The position numbers and the translations under genes were made by a program. Positions 63,294 through 64,000 of a stretch of DNA of 64,000 bases are shown piece after piece (the stretch's first letter is position 1; every line of letters begins with the position of its first letter). Source of the stretch: GCA-003244245 sp050699715 (GTDB lineage Bacteria > Actinomycetota > Actinomycetes > Mycobacteriales > Pseudonocardiaceae). Below the pieces are notes generated by a model, which saw only the letters and a program-made list of their open reading frames with translations, was not told where the DNA came from and did no database searches. Location: the NCBI GenBank assembly GCA_050699715.1, contig JBOHFR010000012.1, positions 1-64,000 on the forward strand, in the 5' to 3' direction.

Positions 63294-64000
63294 ACCCCCA
63301 CTGCCTCCAGCTCAGCCTCGATCGCCATCGCCAGCCGCTCGCGTACCGGCAGGACAGTGATCTTCTGCAGGATCTCGCCGAAGAAGCCCCGCACGACCAG
63401 CCGGCGGGCCTGCTCGGCGGGGATACCTCGGGAGGTCAGGTAGAACAGCTGCTCGTCATCGAAGCGGCCGGTGGTGCTGGCGTGCCCAGCGCCGACGATC
63501 TCCCCAGTCTCGATCTCCAGGTTAGGCACCGAGTCAGCCCGGGCGCCGTCGGTGAGCACCAGGTTGCGGTTGACCTCGAAGGTCTCGGTGCCCTCGGCGG
63601 CAGCTTGGATGAGGACGTCGCCGATCCACACGGTGTGCGCGTCTGGCTTTCCCGTACTGCCCTGCAGCGCACCCTTGTAGGCGACGTTGGACCGGCAATG
63701 CGGGACAGCGTGGTCCACCAGCAAGCGGTGCTCCAGATGCTGCCCAGCGTCAGCGAAATACAGCCCGAGCAACTCGGCGTCGCCGCCGGGCTGGGTGAAC
63801 GTCACGGTCGGGGATTGCCGGACCAGGTCGCCGCCCAGGCTCACCGTAGTGGCTCGTAGTACCGCGTCGCGGCCCAACCGGGTGTGCTGCGCGGCGACGT
63901 GCACCGCGTCGTCGGCCCAGTCCTGCACGCTGAGCACAGTCAGCCGGGCGCCGTCGGCGACGATCAGCTCGACGTTCTCCGCGTAGGTGCCGCTGCCCTG
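63290..64000 (-). CDS. sufD: Fe-S assembly protein SufD (5' end beyond window)
   Basis: 236 codons visible; the frame is open to the window edge (GSGTYAENVELIVADGARLT at the start). Beta-helix repeats and the family signature HTRLGRDAVLRATTVSLGGD, HRLLVDHAVPHCRSNVAYKG, GAGHASTTGRFDDEQLFYLT and SRGIPAEQARRLVVRGFFGE are present. Forms the SufBCD scaffold with SufB, presumably just outside the window. Confidence 0.95.
   Translation of the reverse strand, partial: QGSGTYAENVELIVADGARLTVLSVQDWADDAVHVAAQHTRLGRDAVLRATTVSLGGDLVRQSPTVTFTQPGGDAELLGLYFADAGQHLEHRLLVDHAVPHCRSNVAYKGALQGSTGKPDAHTVWIGDVLIQAAAEGTETFEVNRNLVLTDGARADSVPNLEIETGEIVGAGHASTTGRFDDEQLFYLTSRGIPAEQARRLVVRGFFGEILQKITVLPVRERLAMAIEAELEAVGV

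Overview
The window is high-GC DNA with actinobacterial gene content, most likely a Pseudonocardiaceae-type genome. Pointers are two XRE/DUF5753 regulators each followed by DUF397 genes, a DUF574-type SAM methyltransferase, a GAF-ANTAR remnant, DUF2567 and DUF3140 proteins, frequent GTG starts, and GTGA/ATGA stop-start overlaps in operons. All functions are assigned by reading motifs; no database search was run.

Layout. 0.2-1.0 kb: toxin-antitoxin-like genes. 1.3-5.9 kb: a Trypco1 gene followed by a trypsin-nSTAND-WD40 gene that is split by a one-base frameshift in a T-run. 6.7-11.7 kb: nadA-nadB-nadC for NAD synthesis, divergent from an NrtR-type Nudix regulator with a candidate operator between them, then a Lon-substrate-binding-domain protein. 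11.7-13.9 kb: a DUF2567 membrane protein and an XRE/DUF397 pair. 15-18.7 kb: metallophosphoesterase, APC permease and a PadR-headed operon. 18.8-19.6 kb: a tandemly duplicated coiled-coil gene. 19.8-32 kb: an alternative-oxidase-like diiron protein, an XPB-type helicase-associated protein, GlgX, a class I aminotransferase, an ANTAR remnant, a SAM methyltransferase and a SWIM-SNF2 helicase.

32.2-36 kb is a graveyard of gene fragments around tRNA-Arg(UCU), plus an odd small peptide gene. 36.3-45.9 kb: SthA, an SDR, a UbiA-type prenyltransferase, DUF3140, a reduced Mrp/Mnh antiporter operon lacking full MnhA and MnhD, an AI-2E family transporter and a CDF metal transporter. 46.3-48.6 kb: a second XRE/DUF397 pair and trpS.

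48.7-52.7 kb: a second conflict-type locus, trypsin-NACHT-HEAT, interrupted by two compensating one-base indels, with a convergent Trypco1 gene. 53.3-55.3 kb: HicBA, a chimeric recQ/trpS fragment and a PIN toxin-antitoxin pair. 55.4-59 kb: recQ, a DUF1059 gene with an in-frame amber codon, and an aldehyde dehydrogenase. 60-64 kb: an iron-sulfur assembly operon (sufD partial, Rieske ferredoxin, sufC, sufS, sufU, sufT).

The most unusual content is the pair of Trypco1/trypsin/STAND loci, both broken by homopolymer-length changes, and the recQ-trpS chimera, which suggests an old tandem duplication around the second locus. These NTPase-protease loci are predicted, not demonstrated, to act in defence or signalling.
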